From NCBI GenBank assembly GCA_942493145.1, contig OW818679.1:310001-374000 (forward strand): a stretch of DNA of 64,000 nt. The letters run 5' to 3'. This DNA comes from ENR-C20 sp942493145. GTDB lineage: Bacteria > Bacillota > Clostridia > Acetivibrionales > DTU013. Positions 8,575-17,318 of this stretch are shown one piece after another; positions within the stretch are counted from its first letter, which is position 1, and the number at the start of each line of letters is the position of its first letter. A program made the translations under genes and the position numbers. Below the pieces are notes generated by a model. The model ran no database searches, had not been told where the DNA came from, and was given only the letters and a program-made list of their open reading frames with translations.

Positions 8575-9207
8575 ATGGATAAGGAATATCGTACCGTAGC
8601 AGGTGAGGCAGCCTTCGAGACCGAAGAAAAGAAATCAAGGTTCATAGCCACTGTACGCCCGGTTTGCAATGAGGAGCAGGCCTTTGAATTCATAAATGGC
8701 TTGAAGTCAAAATACTGGAATGCAACTCACAATGTTTTTGCATACTATATTTGTGGTAATAGCTTAATGCAAAAGTTCAGTGATGATGGAGAACCATCTG
8801 GGACTGCCGGAATGCCAGTGCTTGAGGCCATTAAAAAGCTTAATGTCAGAGACGTGGCTGTAGTCGTCACACGTTACTTCGGGGGCACTCTGCTCGGGGC
8901 TGCAGGGCTTGTGAGGGCTTACGGCAAAAGCGCAACGTTGGGTATAGAGGCTGCGGGTATAATTAAGTGTCAGCTTTGTGACAGGGTTCACTTAGTTCTG
9001 GAATATGACCTGCTGGGAAAGGTTCAGAGTATGATCGCATCAGGTGGATATCACACAGCGGAAACGGTTTATGGCCATGATGTCGATATAACCGTCCATA
9101 TTCCAGTGGAGGAGTATGAGGAATTCGTGGCAAGGATCACGGAAATAACAAGCGCGAGGGCTGTAATTGACCGTGAGGAATCGGAATATATTACATTGGG
9201 GGAATGA
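8575..9207 (+). CDS. YigZ/IMPACT family protein
   Basis: A 210-residue protein. The N-terminal domain (about 1-115, EKKSRFIATVRPV, NATHNVFAYYI, FSDDGEPSGTAGMP, VVVTRYFGGTLLGAAGLVRAYG) is the UPF0029/IMPACT domain, and the C-terminal domain is the DUF1949-type half (about 135-205). The family is widespread; a bacterial function is not firmly established, and eukaryotic IMPACT regulates the Gcn2 kinase. ATG 8575 follows GTGGAGCGG at good distance, and an earlier in-frame ATG (8524) lies inside the terminator hairpin and is rejected. The stop codon overlaps the first ATG triplets of the next gene, indicating translational coupling. Confidence 0.88.
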   Translation: MDKEYRTVAGEAAFETEEKKSRFIATVRPVCNEEQAFEFINGLKSKYWNATHNVFAYYICGNSLMQKFSDDGEPSGTAGMPVLEAIKKLNVRDVAVVVTRYFGGTLLGAAGLVRAYGKSATLGIEAAGIIKCQLCDRVHLVLEYDLLGKVQSMIASGGYHTAETVYGHDVDITVHIPVEEYEEFVARITEITSARAVIDREESEYITLGE

Positions 9208-9209
9208 TG

Positions 9210-9584
9210 ATGCTTGAAGAAATGATGCTGGAAAAGAAAGTCTGGGCTGTTGTTGGGGCTAACGATGACAGATCGAAATTCGGGAACAGGATATTCCGCA
9301 AACTGCAGGAGGCGGGCTACAGGGTCTATCCCATCAATCCCAAATGTTCCGTTGTGGAGGGTGCAGCGTGCTACAAGGACCTTTCTTCGTTACCAGAGGT
9401 TCCTGAAGTAATTGATATGGTTGTAAATCCTCAAAGAGGAAGGGCATTTATCGATGAAGCTTCAAAGCTTGGGATAAGGAATATATGGCTTCAACCCGGA
9501 ACATACAACGATGAGTTGATGGAACAGATCGGCAACCTTGGATTGACTGCTGTCCAAGCTTGTGTATTGGTGGCGCTGATATAA
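9210..9584 (+). CDS. CoA-binding domain protein (YccU-like, Rossmann fold)
   Basis: A 124-residue single-domain protein matching the CoA_binding_2 family. It has an N-terminal Rossmann strand-turn (KVWAVVGANDDRSKFGNRI), the central YPINPKCSVVEGAACYKDL, and VIDMVVNPQRG. Such small proteins bind CoA or acyl-CoA; the physiological role is unknown. Three consecutive in-frame ATG codons occur at 9204, 9207 and 9210. With GGGGGA at 9198-9203, the third has the best spacing. The gene is coupled to the yigZ-like gene, whose stop is at 9205-9207. Confidence 0.85.
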   Translation: MLEEMMLEKKVWAVVGANDDRSKFGNRIFRKLQEAGYRVYPINPKCSVVEGAACYKDLSSLPEVPEVIDMVVNPQRGRAFIDEASKLGIRNIWLQPGTYNDELMEQIGNLGLTAVQACVLVALI

Positions 9585-9600
9585 TTTTAACCGGGCAATT

Positions 9601-10494
9601 TCAGTTAACTGCAGAATCGGAAAATTCTATGCTGATAGCTTCTCTGCTTTTCTCGTGATGCTCAGGGTTTCTCATAAGGCCCTTTTCTGCCTGCTTTACG
9701 GGCGTTTTTGGAAGGATTACAATGAATTCACTCCCTTTGCCAGGTTCGCTTATAACCTTGATCTTTCCCCTATGGAGGTCGGCGAAGGATTTCACAAGCG
9801 ACAATCCAATCCCACTTCCTTCATTTTGCTTTGAAGTGAGGCTGCCCACCTGTGCAAATCTCTCAAATATCCTGCCCTGTTTGTCTTTTTGTATCCCGAT
9901 GCCTGTATCCCTTACCGATATTATTACCTTGTCATCATCATATCTTATGCCTGCTGTGACCTTTCCACCCGCATTTGTGAATTTAATGGCATTGGAAAGA
10001 AGATTGAGCATTATCCTTTCAAGTTTTTCCATATCTACTGCCGCATTTATTTCTTCTGCCTGTGTCTCAAACAGCAGCTCAATGTTCTTTTGTTCTGCAA
10101 AAGGCTGGACAGAGCTGATTATCTCCCTGATATAATCAGTCAGATTGCAGATGACAAGATTGAGAGCACAATAGCCCGCTTCGATTTTTGCATAGTCCAG
10201 CAAATTGTTAGCGAGTTTCAACAGCCTGTAGCAGTTCCTTTTCATTACAACGAGATCCCTGCTATATTCGTGATTCTTTAAATCCATAAGCTGAATTGCT
10301 CCAAGGATGATGCTGACGGGCGTTTTCAGTTCATGGGTGATATCTGAAAAAAACTCGGTTTTTGCCCTGTCATAAGCTTTCATCCTTCGTATTTCTGTGA
10401 GCGAGTGCAGCCATGCAATGGAGGCAGCTATGGTTGTGAGGAAGAAAAACACTGCTGCCAGCCAAGAAGCAATTTCAACAGATACTAAATCCAT
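9601..10494 (-). CDS. Membrane sensor histidine kinase
   Basis: A 297-residue kinase with one transmembrane segment (about residues 10-30, SWLAAVFFFLTTIAASIAWL) and essentially no extracellular sensor. HisKA is at about 44-110 with phosphoacceptor His54 in DITHELKTPVS. HATPase_c is at about 155-270 with N box (NLLSNAIKFT), G1 (DTGIGI) and G2 (GSGIGLSLVK), so all catalytic elements are present. The C-terminal tail is short and polar. The start at 10494 is preceded by AAAGGTGGG; the in-frame ATG at 10533 lacks a site. No response regulator gene is adjacent, so the partner is unknown. The kinase could sense membrane or intracellular signals. Confidence 0.88.
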   Translation of the reverse strand: MDLVSVEIASWLAAVFFFLTTIAASIAWLHSLTEIRRMKAYDRAKTEFFSDITHELKTPVSIILGAIQLMDLKNHEYSRDLVVMKRNCYRLLKLANNLLDYAKIEAGYCALNLVICNLTDYIREIISSVQPFAEQKNIELLFETQAEEINAAVDMEKLERIMLNLLSNAIKFTNAGGKVTAGIRYDDDKVIISVRDTGIGIQKDKQGRIFERFAQVGSLTSKQNEGSGIGLSLVKSFADLHRGKIKVISEPGKGSEFIVILPKTPVKQAEKGLMRNPEHHEKSREAISIEFSDSAVN

Positions 10495-10672
10495 AAAGCC
10501 CACCTTTATATTTTGGATGGTATATGTTATCATATATTTGCGTATTTTATGCCAACTTTATCAGAGAGTACCCACATAAAATACCAATAAGAGTTTATAT
10601 AAATTACGATACCGTGTAAACATATTTTCCATAACAAGGAAATAAATGGCAACGGAAGCTGGAGGTAGATTT

Positions 10673-11401
10673 ATGTCAGGACATTCAAAATGGGCAAATA
10701 TCAAGCGCAAAAAGGAAGCAACCGATTCACAGAGGGGAAAGGTATTCACCAAGCTCGGCAGGGAAATCGCCATCGCTGTCAGGATGGGAGGAGCTGATCC
10801 TGAGGGCAATTCAAGACTTAAGGATGTTATTGCAAAGGCAAAGGCAGCAAATGTGCCTAATGACAATATAACAAGAAGCATAAAAAAGGCTGCAGGAGAA
10901 GGCGACGGCGCGAGCTTTGAGGAAATAACATATGAAGGCTATGGACCGGGTGGTGTGGCAGTAGTAGTCGAGGCCGCCACCGATAACAGGAACAGGACGG
11001 CCGGCGATATCCGTCATTATTTTGACAAGTTCGGAGGCAATCTGGGACAGTCCGGCAGCGTTTCCTTCATGTTCAACAAAAAAGGCGTCATAATGATTGA
11101 GGACAATGGGAAAATAAATGAAGATACACTTATGATGGAGGCACTTGAGGCAGGTGCCGAGGATTTCAATGTGGAAGAGGACTATTATGAGATAATCACT
11201 GAGCAGAAAGATTTTTCTGTAGTCAGGGTTGCCTTGGAAAAGAAGGGCTACGAGTTTCTTGAGGCCGATGTTTCAATGATTCCGACGATGATGACCAAGT
11301 TGACCGATGCAAAGCAGATAGAGCAGATGGATCGCCTCATCGAGAACCTTGAAGACATGGACGATGTGCAGAACGTATACTCCAACTGGGAAGAGGAGTA
11401 G
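10673..11401 (+). CDS. yebC: YebC/PmpR family regulatory and translation factor
   Basis: A 242-residue protein starting MSGHSKWANIKRKKEATD, the invariant YebC start, with the family motifs RGKVFTKLGREIAIAVR, GGADPEGNSRLKDVI, YGPGGVAVVVEA and NRNRTAGDIRHYFDKFGGNLG. YebC-type proteins are DNA-binding regulators and, in some bacteria, relieve ribosome stalling at proline stretches. The start is supported by GGAGGT 6 bases upstream. It is a single gene between a divergently oriented kinase gene and trkA. Confidence 0.95.
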   Translation: MSGHSKWANIKRKKEATDSQRGKVFTKLGREIAIAVRMGGADPEGNSRLKDVIAKAKAANVPNDNITRSIKKAAGEGDGASFEEITYEGYGPGGVAVVVEAATDNRNRTAGDIRHYFDKFGGNLGQSGSVSFMFNKKGVIMIEDNGKINEDTLMMEALEAGAEDFNVEEDYYEIITEQKDFSVVRVALEKKGYEFLEADVSMIPTMMTKLTDAKQIEQMDRLIENLEDMDDVQNVYSNWEEE

Positions 11402-11593
11402 AAGCCGAAGAAATCATGGACCAGAAATGAACAACATCGAACACCTTTCACTAAAAATGCATGTCGCAGATAACAAAAATTGTGGAGGGTGTTTTTGTAT
11501 GCCTTAAAAGATTTCTTTTCTGTTTTCACAATGATAATGTTATAATCTATTTTATAATAAAAAGGCAGAAATTTCTGATTTTGGAGCGATGAT

Positions 11594-12952
11594 ATGCGCA
11601 TTGTAATTGTTGGGGACGGCAAGGTTGGAATAACGCTTACTGAATACCTTTCAAAAGAGGGCCATGACATTATTGTCATTGACAATAACCCAAAGGTAGT
11701 AGAAAAAGTAATAAACAGTTTTGATGTAATGGGAATCAGCGGGAACGGCGCAAGTTTTGAGGTGCAAATGGAGGCTGAGGTTAATAAGGCAGACCTTCTT
11801 ATAGCTGCAACATCCTCCGATGAACTGAATATTTTATGCTGTATGACAGCAAAAAAAATAGGGGTTAAAAATACCATAGCCCGTGTGAGGAATCCCGAGT
11901 ATTCCAAACAGCTTGTGTTCATGCAGGAAGAACTTGGACTCAGTATGGTGGTAAACCCTGAATATGAGACGGCTAAAGCAATTTCCCGCATGCTTCGTTC
12001 ACCCGCAGCAATAAAAATAGATGATTTTTCAAAAAACACTGCTGAACTGGCTGAAATTAGAATAACAAAGGAAAATAAGTTTTGTGGCAAAACGATTTCC
12101 GAGTTGTATAAAAGAAGCAAATTAAAATTACTCATATGTGCTGTTCAAAGGGGTGATGAGGTTTATATTCCCAAAGGTGATTTTGTGATTGAACCGGAAG
12201 ATAGAATACATGTCACAGCATCACATTCAGGATTGATATCCTTTTTGTTGTCTATGGGGTTTATGAATGAAAAAATAAAAAACATTATGATAATCGGCGG
12301 AGGCAAAATTTCATTTTATTTGGCTAAAATGCTTGAGGGGTCAGGAAAGTACATAAAGATTATTGAGTATGATGAGAAGCGAAGCATGGAACTAAGTAAA
12401 GCTTTAATAAATGTGGATGTTATATGCGCGGATGGCAGTGATCAAAATATACTACTCGAAGAGGGTCTTGTTAATATGGACGCTGTTGTGTCCCTTACCG
12501 ATATGGATGAGGAGAATATTTTGATCTCAATGTTTGCATCAGCGCAAAAGATAAGCAAAGTTATAACCAAAGTGAACAGGAATTCCTTCATTAATGCTTT
12601 AAGCAGTTTCGGGCTTGAAAGTACTGTTTCCCCAAAGGTTATTGCATCTAATCGGATAATACGTTATGTAAGAGGAATGCAGAATGCTGTGGATAACAGC
12701 AATGTACAGACAATGTACAAGATTGTAAACAATCAGGTCGAGGCTCTGGAGTTTAAAGTTGCTGAACAAAGCAGATTAATAGGCATACCGCTCAAAGAGG
12801 TACAGTTGAAAAAGGATATTTTGATTGCCGGGATCGTACGAAAAGGGGAGCTTATCGTGCCAAGGGGCGATGATGCCATTAAAGCAATGGATAGTGTAAT
12901 AGTTGTTTCTAAAGGCCAATACCTGAGTGATCTGGATGATGTTTTAAAATGA
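11594..12952 (+). CDS. trkA: Trk system potassium uptake regulatory protein TrkA
   Basis: A 452-residue cytosolic regulatory subunit. Two tandem RCK units are visible, each with a Rossmann nucleotide-binding domain followed by a TrkA_C domain. The first begins MRIVIVGDGKVGITLTEYL and the second IKNIMIIGGGKISFYLAKML at about residue 230. Both contain the glycine-rich loop and a downstream acidic residue for NAD(H)/ATP binding. TrkA gates the TrkH channel in response to nucleotide. The start ATG 11594 follows TTGGAGCG. A TATAAT box (11541-11546) in the upstream gap could be its -10. trkH follows after 31 bases, forming a two-gene operon. Confidence 0.93.
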   Translation: MRIVIVGDGKVGITLTEYLSKEGHDIIVIDNNPKVVEKVINSFDVMGISGNGASFEVQMEAEVNKADLLIAATSSDELNILCCMTAKKIGVKNTIARVRNPEYSKQLVFMQEELGLSMVVNPEYETAKAISRMLRSPAAIKIDDFSKNTAELAEIRITKENKFCGKTISELYKRSKLKLLICAVQRGDEVYIPKGDFVIEPEDRIHVTASHSGLISFLLSMGFMNEKIKNIMIIGGGKISFYLAKMLEGSGKYIKIIEYDEKRSMELSKALINVDVICADGSDQNILLEEGLVNMDAVVSLTDMDEENILISMFASAQKISKVITKVNRNSFINALSSFGLESTVSPKVIASNRIIRYVRGMQNAVDNSNVQTMYKIVNNQVEALEFKVAEQSRLIGIPLKEVQLKKDILIAGIVRKGELIVPRGDDAIKAMDSVIVVSKGQYLSDLDDVLK

Positions 12953-12983
12953 TCGACAATTAACTTCTTAGGGGATTATGTAT

Positions 12984-14426
12984 ATGAACGTCAGAATGGT
13001 TTGGTATATTGTTGGAAGGGCAATGTGGATCGGGGCAATATTGTTACTTTTCCCGTTGCTTGTAACCTTTATCTATAGGGAGGATACGGTACTTGCCTTT
13101 GCCGTTCCGATAATTGTGCTTTTAACAGCAGGAATCCTGCTGGGATATAAAAGACCTAAAAATGATGCTCTTTATGCAAAAGAAGGTTTTTTTGTTGTCG
13201 CTTTATCCTGGATAGTTCTATCCGTAGCAGGTGCTGTACCTTTTTATCTTTCTATAGAAAACATATCTTTTGTCGACTGCCTTTTTGAAACAGTTTCAGG
13301 CTTTACAACTACTGGAGCCAGCATCCTCTCTGATGTTGAAAATTTGCCGCACAGCTTGCTCTTTTGGAGGAGCTTTACACATTGGATAGGTGGTATGGGA
13401 GTGCTGGTCTTTATGCTGGCCATTCTGCCGCAGTCCGATTTTCATTCAGTGCATCTCATGCGGGCGGAGGTTCCGGGACCACAGGTCGGCAAGCTTGTCT
13501 CAAAGCTTAAATTCAATGTCAGGATTCTGTATGGGATTTATATCGTAATTACTTTGATTGAAATCCTATTGCTTTTGATTGGAGGAATGCCTGCTTTTGA
13601 CAGTGTTGTTACCTCCTTTGCAACAGCAGGCACAGGAGGCTTTGCAATAAAAAACATCAGTATTGCGTTTTATGACAGCCTATACATAGATATCGTTATT
13701 GGCGTATTCATGATATTGTTTGGGATAAATTTCAATATATTTTATTTGATTATAGCGGGCAGTTTGATTCAAGCCCTGAAAAGTGAAGAATTACGATATT
13801 ATTTATCCATCATAGCTATATCGGTGATCTTAATTGCGATAAATATCACACAGTTTTACTCTGGTTTTGCAGAAAGCCTCAGGTATTCTTTTTTTCAGGT
13901 TTCATCTATTATAACCACAACCGGCTTTGCTACTGCTGATTTTAATTTATGGCCTACCTTTTCCAAAATAATTCTCTTATTGCTGATGTTTTTCGGAGCC
14001 TGCGCGGGTTCCACTGGTGGCGGCATGAAAATTTCCAGGGTCATAATAATATTTAAAAACGGATTCATGGAAATCAAGCGCATGGTATCTCCGCGATCTG
14101 TGAATTCGTTAAAATTGGAAGGACGAGCCATCGATACTAATGTGATCCGTGAAGTTAACACATTTTTTTCCGTGTATATGATAATTACAGCTTGCTCAAT
14201 ATTTATAATTGCTATTGATGATGTTTCCATGGTTACAGCTATAACAGCGGTTGTAGCATGCATAAACAATATAGGCCCTGGCCTTGAGCTGGTTGGCCCT
14301 ATGGGGAATTATTCCACATTATCCGCACTTTCAAAAGTTGTGTTAATGTTCGATATGCTGGCCGGCAGACTTGAACTTTTCCCAATACTTATGCTTTTCT
14401 CCACCTCCACTTGGAAAAGGCGGTAA
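12984..14426 (+). CDS. trkH: Trk/Ktr potassium uptake channel subunit TrkH
   Basis: A 480-residue polytopic membrane protein with the four repeated M1-P-M2 units of SKT channels. Selectivity-filter-like segments are visible: ETVSGFTTTGAS, FATAGTGGFAIKN, SSIITTTGFATAD and INNIGPGLELVG. The highly conserved GGMGVLVF region follows the first pore loop, and GACAGSTGGGMKISR occurs near the third. It moves K+ (with Na+ or H+) into the cell when coupled to TrkA. The ATG at 12984 has AGGGGA 8 bases upstream, better than the ATG at 12978, which is only 2 bases away. Confidence 0.93.
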   Translation: MNVRMVWYIVGRAMWIGAILLLFPLLVTFIYREDTVLAFAVPIIVLLTAGILLGYKRPKNDALYAKEGFFVVALSWIVLSVAGAVPFYLSIENISFVDCLFETVSGFTTTGASILSDVENLPHSLLFWRSFTHWIGGMGVLVFMLAILPQSDFHSVHLMRAEVPGPQVGKLVSKLKFNVRILYGIYIVITLIEILLLLIGGMPAFDSVVTSFATAGTGGFAIKNISIAFYDSLYIDIVIGVFMILFGINFNIFYLIIAGSLIQALKSEELRYYLSIIAISVILIAINITQFYSGFAESLRYSFFQVSSIITTTGFATADFNLWPTFSKIILLLLMFFGACAGSTGGGMKISRVIIIFKNGFMEIKRMVSPRSVNSLKLEGRAIDTNVIREVNTFFSVYMIITACSIFIIAIDDVSMVTAITAVVACINNIGPGLELVGPMGNYSTLSALSKVVLMFDMLAGRLELFPILMLFSTSTWKRR

Positions 14427-14575
14427 ATAAGGAAGATATGACCTTGATATTCAAATCTGAACGATGGTATACTTATCCTTAATAATGTTATCGTTATAGC
14501 TGAAATAAAGGAAGTATACAGATTATTGTATTAAGCAGAATAATCGGTAGAGAAAAATAGAAGGAGTTGTAGTGA

Positions 14576-15421
14576 ATGGGAGCAAATAAAATCACAGATT
14601 TACGTAAACAGGCAACAGTTGTCAGGAAGCACATAATTGACGAGGTATACAGCGCTGCATCGGGACATCCCGGAGGATCGCTCTCCTGCGCCGATATCCT
14701 TACGGTTTTGTATTTCAATGAGATGAGGACCGATTCCAGTAATCCCAAATGGGCGGACAGGGACCGGTTTGTTTTATCCAAAGGGCATTGCGCACCAGCA
14801 CTATACGCTGTACTGGCCGAAAAGGGCTTCTTTCCGGTAGAGGAACTGAACAAATTCAGGAATATCGAAAGCTATCTGCAGGGACATCCCAGTGTAAAAG
14901 ACGTACCTGGTGTAGACATGTCAACAGGTTCGTTGGGACAGGGAATATCAGCTGCTGTGGGTATGGCGATGGCTGGTAAGGTAGATAAAAGGGATTACAG
15001 GGTATATGCGGTGCTCGGAGACGGGGAAATGCAGGAAGGCCAGGTTTGGGAGGCTTTAATGGCTGCAGCTCATTACAAGCTGGACAATATGGTTGCGTTT
15101 CTTGACCATAACGGACTCCAGATTGATGGAAAAATCACTGATGTCCTTTCGCCGGAATACGTAGAGGAAAAGTTCATGGCATTTGGCTGGAAGACAATGA
15201 AAGTTAATGGGCATGACCATGGGCAGATAATTGAAGCCCTGGAAAAGGCAAAAGACGTAAAGGGTATGCCGGTTATGATCATCGCTGAAACGGTGAAGGG
15301 AAAAGGCGTTTCTTTTATGGAGAATGAAGCCGGCTGGCATGGTACGGCTCCCAGTAAAGAGCAGAGGGATCAGGCTGTTGCCGAATTGGATGCATTTTTA
15401 GCGAAGCTGGAGGTAATGTAA
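14576..15421 (+). CDS. Transketolase, N-terminal (TPP-binding) subunit
   Basis: A 281-residue protein corresponding to the N-terminal half of transketolase. The thiamine diphosphate motif is clear: GDGEMQEGQVWEALMAA to NMVAFLDHNGLQIDG, with the substrate-site motifs ASGHPGGSLSCADIL and STGSLGQGISAAVGMA. Split transketolases are common in Clostridia and Archaea; two N and two C subunits assemble into the active enzyme of the non-oxidative pentose phosphate pathway. A ribosome binding site AAGGAG is about 9 bases upstream. The C-terminal subunit starts one base after this stop codon. Confidence 0.93.
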   Translation: MGANKITDLRKQATVVRKHIIDEVYSAASGHPGGSLSCADILTVLYFNEMRTDSSNPKWADRDRFVLSKGHCAPALYAVLAEKGFFPVEELNKFRNIESYLQGHPSVKDVPGVDMSTGSLGQGISAAVGMAMAGKVDKRDYRVYAVLGDGEMQEGQVWEALMAAAHYKLDNMVAFLDHNGLQIDGKITDVLSPEYVEEKFMAFGWKTMKVNGHDHGQIIEALEKAKDVKGMPVMIIAETVKGKGVSFMENEAGWHGTAPSKEQRDQAVAELDAFLAKLEVM

Positions 15422-15422
15422 T

Positions 15423-16364
15423 ATGGCAAATATAGCGACAAGGGAAGCTTACGGCAACGCCCTGGCCGAGTTCGGGAGCGACGAAAGAATACTGGTGCTG
15501 GACGCGGACCTTTCCAAATCGACCAAGACAGATACTTTCAAGAAAAAATACCCTGAGCGCTTCTTCAACATGGGGATCGCTGAAGGGAACATGATGTCAG
15601 TGGCAGCAGGAATGTCCACATGTAACAAGGTAGTTTTTGCAAGCACCTTCGCCATATTTGCGGCAGAGAGGGCATGCGAGCAGATCAGAAACTCCATCTG
15701 CTATCCAAAGCTGAATGTAAAGGTATGTGCAACCCACGCTGGAATTTCCGTCGGCGAGGATGGTGCATCCCATCAATGTGTGGAGGATATCGCCATAATG
15801 AGGTCACTCCCCAATATGACGGTTATAAGTCCATGTGATGCTTTGGAGACCAGGCTGGCAATCAAGGCAGCTATCGAATACAACGGGCCGGTATATATGA
15901 GGCTTGGACGACTCGGCGTTCCGGAATTGTTTAACGAAAGCACTTATAAGTTTGAATTGGGAAAAGGTGTGACTGTTTCTGACGGAACTGATGTGACAAT
16001 CATTGCAACCGGCCTTATGGTCCATACCGCAGTAGAAGCGGTGAAACTTCTCTCTGCAGAGGGTATCAGTGCAAGGCTGGTCAACATCCATACGATAAAA
16101 CCCATCGACAGGGATATCATTGTAAAAGCGGCAAGGGATACAGGCGCCATTGTTACGGCGGAGGAGCACAATGTAATCGGAGGCCTTGGGGGTGCCGTAG
16201 CAGAGGTGCTTGTACAGAATTATCCCGCACCACTTAAGATGGTCGGCATGGAGGACACCTTCGGAAGATCGGGCAAACCGGCACAGCTCATGGAGTACTA
16301 TGGCCTGACCGCGGGAAATATAGTCAGTAAGGCTAAAGAAGCGATTAAAATGAAGAAATATTAA
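15423..16364 (+). CDS. Transketolase, C-terminal subunit
   Basis: A 313-residue protein with the pyrimidine-binding and C-terminal transketolase domains. The catalytic Glu region is seen in FFNMGIAEGNMMSVAAGMS. It also has the conserved ATHAGISVGEDGASHQ and the C-terminal domain (about 190-310) with NIHTIKPID and EEHNVIGGLGGAVAE. It completes the split transketolase with the preceding gene and is translationally coupled to it (GGAGG at the end of the upstream gene). A close alternative family is 1-deoxyxylulose-5-phosphate synthase, but that enzyme is a single long chain. Confidence 0.93.
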   Translation: MANIATREAYGNALAEFGSDERILVLDADLSKSTKTDTFKKKYPERFFNMGIAEGNMMSVAAGMSTCNKVVFASTFAIFAAERACEQIRNSICYPKLNVKVCATHAGISVGEDGASHQCVEDIAIMRSLPNMTVISPCDALETRLAIKAAIEYNGPVYMRLGRLGVPELFNESTYKFELGKGVTVSDGTDVTIIATGLMVHTAVEAVKLLSAEGISARLVNIHTIKPIDRDIIVKAARDTGAIVTAEEHNVIGGLGGAVAEVLVQNYPAPLKMVGMEDTFGRSGKPAQLMEYYGLTAGNIVSKAKEAIKMKKY

Positions 16365-16431
16365 TTTAAAAATGACGCTGCAATGTCCATAGTATAAATA
16401 AAAGGGCAGGCGGCAAAACAAATTATTCTTA

Positions 16432-16460
16432 TTGACATATGATAATTGTGATGTTACGAT
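16432..16460 (+). promoter_or_regulatory. Promoter of the FMN riboswitch-ribU unit
   Basis: Consensus -35 TTGACA (16432-16437), 17-base spacer, and -10-like TACGAT (16455-16460) place the transcription start just before the riboswitch aptamer. Confidence 0.7.
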
Positions 16461-16478
16461 TATTACAAATCTGAATAT

Positions 16479-16600
16479 GATCTTCAGGGCAGGGTGTAAT
16501 TCCCGATCGGCGGTAGTATGGCGAAGGCCATTAGCCCGCGAGCGAAAGCAGACCCGGTTTAATTCCGGGGCCGACAGTAAAGTCTGGATGGAAGAAGATA
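16479..16600 (+). ncRNA. FMN riboswitch (RFN element)
   Basis: All the conserved parts of the RFN element occur in order: the 5' strand ATCTTCAGGGCAGGGTG, the AATTCCCGATCGGCGGTA block, AGCCCGCGAGCG, the CAGACCCGGTTTAATTCCGG block, GGCCGACAGTAAAGTCTGG, and the closing 3' strand ATGGAAGAAGAT. It binds flavin mononucleotide. The following intrinsic terminator at 16620-16656 indicates control by transcription termination when FMN is abundant. Confidence 0.97.
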
Positions 16601-16619
16601 CTGTGCTTTTTGCGCATGC

Positions 16620-16656
16620 ATTCCCTGAGATTATTATCCAGGGAATTTTTATTTTA
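16620..16656 (+). terminator. Riboswitch expression-platform terminator
   Basis: A perfect 8-bp stem (16620-16627 with 16639-16646) and a T-rich run lie between the FMN aptamer and the ribU start. Confidence 0.85.
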
Positions 16657-16670
16657 ATGGAGGAAGATGT

Positions 16671-17228
16671 ATGAAAACCAGTGTTAATCAAATGGTAAAA
16701 ATGGGGGTACTTGCAGCTTTGTCAATTGTTTTGATGATGATTATCAGGTTCCCAATAATCCCGGGAGTCACTTTTCTGGAGTATGAGCCGGCGGATGTGC
16801 CCATACTGATAGGCGGATTTATTTTTGGCCCAATACCGGGATTAATAATAACTGTGGTTGTTTCAGCCATTCAGGCAGTTACAGTAAGTGCCGGAAGCGG
16901 GTGGATAGGAGCCCTTATGCATGTTATCGCAACGGGTTCGTTCGTACTTGTGTCAGGTGTGTTCTACAAGAAGGTCCATAACCTGAAGGGCGCGATTATC
17001 GGACTGATAGCAGGAACTATTACAATGACGTTGATAATGATCCCGCTCAACCTTGTTTTCACAACCTTGTTCATGGGCGTGCCCATGGAGACCGTTGTGG
17101 CAATGCTTGTCCCGGCTATTATACCCTTCAATCTGTTGAAAGGGCTTATAAATTCAACACTCACAGTACTGGTTTATAAGTCGGTGGGTAAGGTATTGCG
17201 CGCGGATAGAAAGATTTCTGCAGTTTAG
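16671..17228 (+). CDS. ribU: Riboflavin ECF transporter substrate-binding subunit RibU
   Basis: A 185-residue hydrophobic protein with about six membrane segments and the ECF S-component fold: N-terminal NQMVKMGVLAALSIVLMMI, the loop YEPADVPILIGGFIFGPIPG, and GSGWIGALMHVIATGSF. Together with a shared ECF energy module (EcfA/A'/T, not in this window) it imports riboflavin. The upstream FMN riboswitch confirms the substrate. The start ATG is preceded by GGAGGAAG. A strong terminator follows, so this is a single-gene unit. Confidence 0.95.
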   Translation: MKTSVNQMVKMGVLAALSIVLMMIIRFPIIPGVTFLEYEPADVPILIGGFIFGPIPGLIITVVVSAIQAVTVSAGSGWIGALMHVIATGSFVLVSGVFYKKVHNLKGAIIGLIAGTITMTLIMIPLNLVFTTLFMGVPMETVVAMLVPAIIPFNLLKGLINSTLTVLVYKSVGKVLRADRKISAV

Positions 17229-17245
17229 CAACTATAAATAATTGA

Positions 17246-17287
17246 AAAAAGCTTGTTGAATGTTTTACCGTTCAGCAAGCTTTTTAT
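17246..17287 (+). terminator. Terminator after ribU
   Basis: A stem of about 12 bp (AAGCTTGTTGAA paired with TTCAGCAAGCTT) with a short loop is followed by a T tract (17280-17285). The run of A residues on the other side may also let it stop minus-strand transcription coming from the XRE gene. Confidence 0.85.
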
Positions 17288-17318
17288 CTTTTACTGTTAT
17301 TCATCTATTATTCATGGT

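Noticed and set aside
11248..12135. Minus-strand frame of 295 codons across yebC and trkA
   Set aside because: Shadow of two well-identified genes on the opposite strand.
15804..16691. Long minus-strand frame of 295 codons opposite the transketolase C subunit
   Set aside because: It is antisense to a clearly conserved gene, has no family resemblance, and also runs through the FMN riboswitch region.
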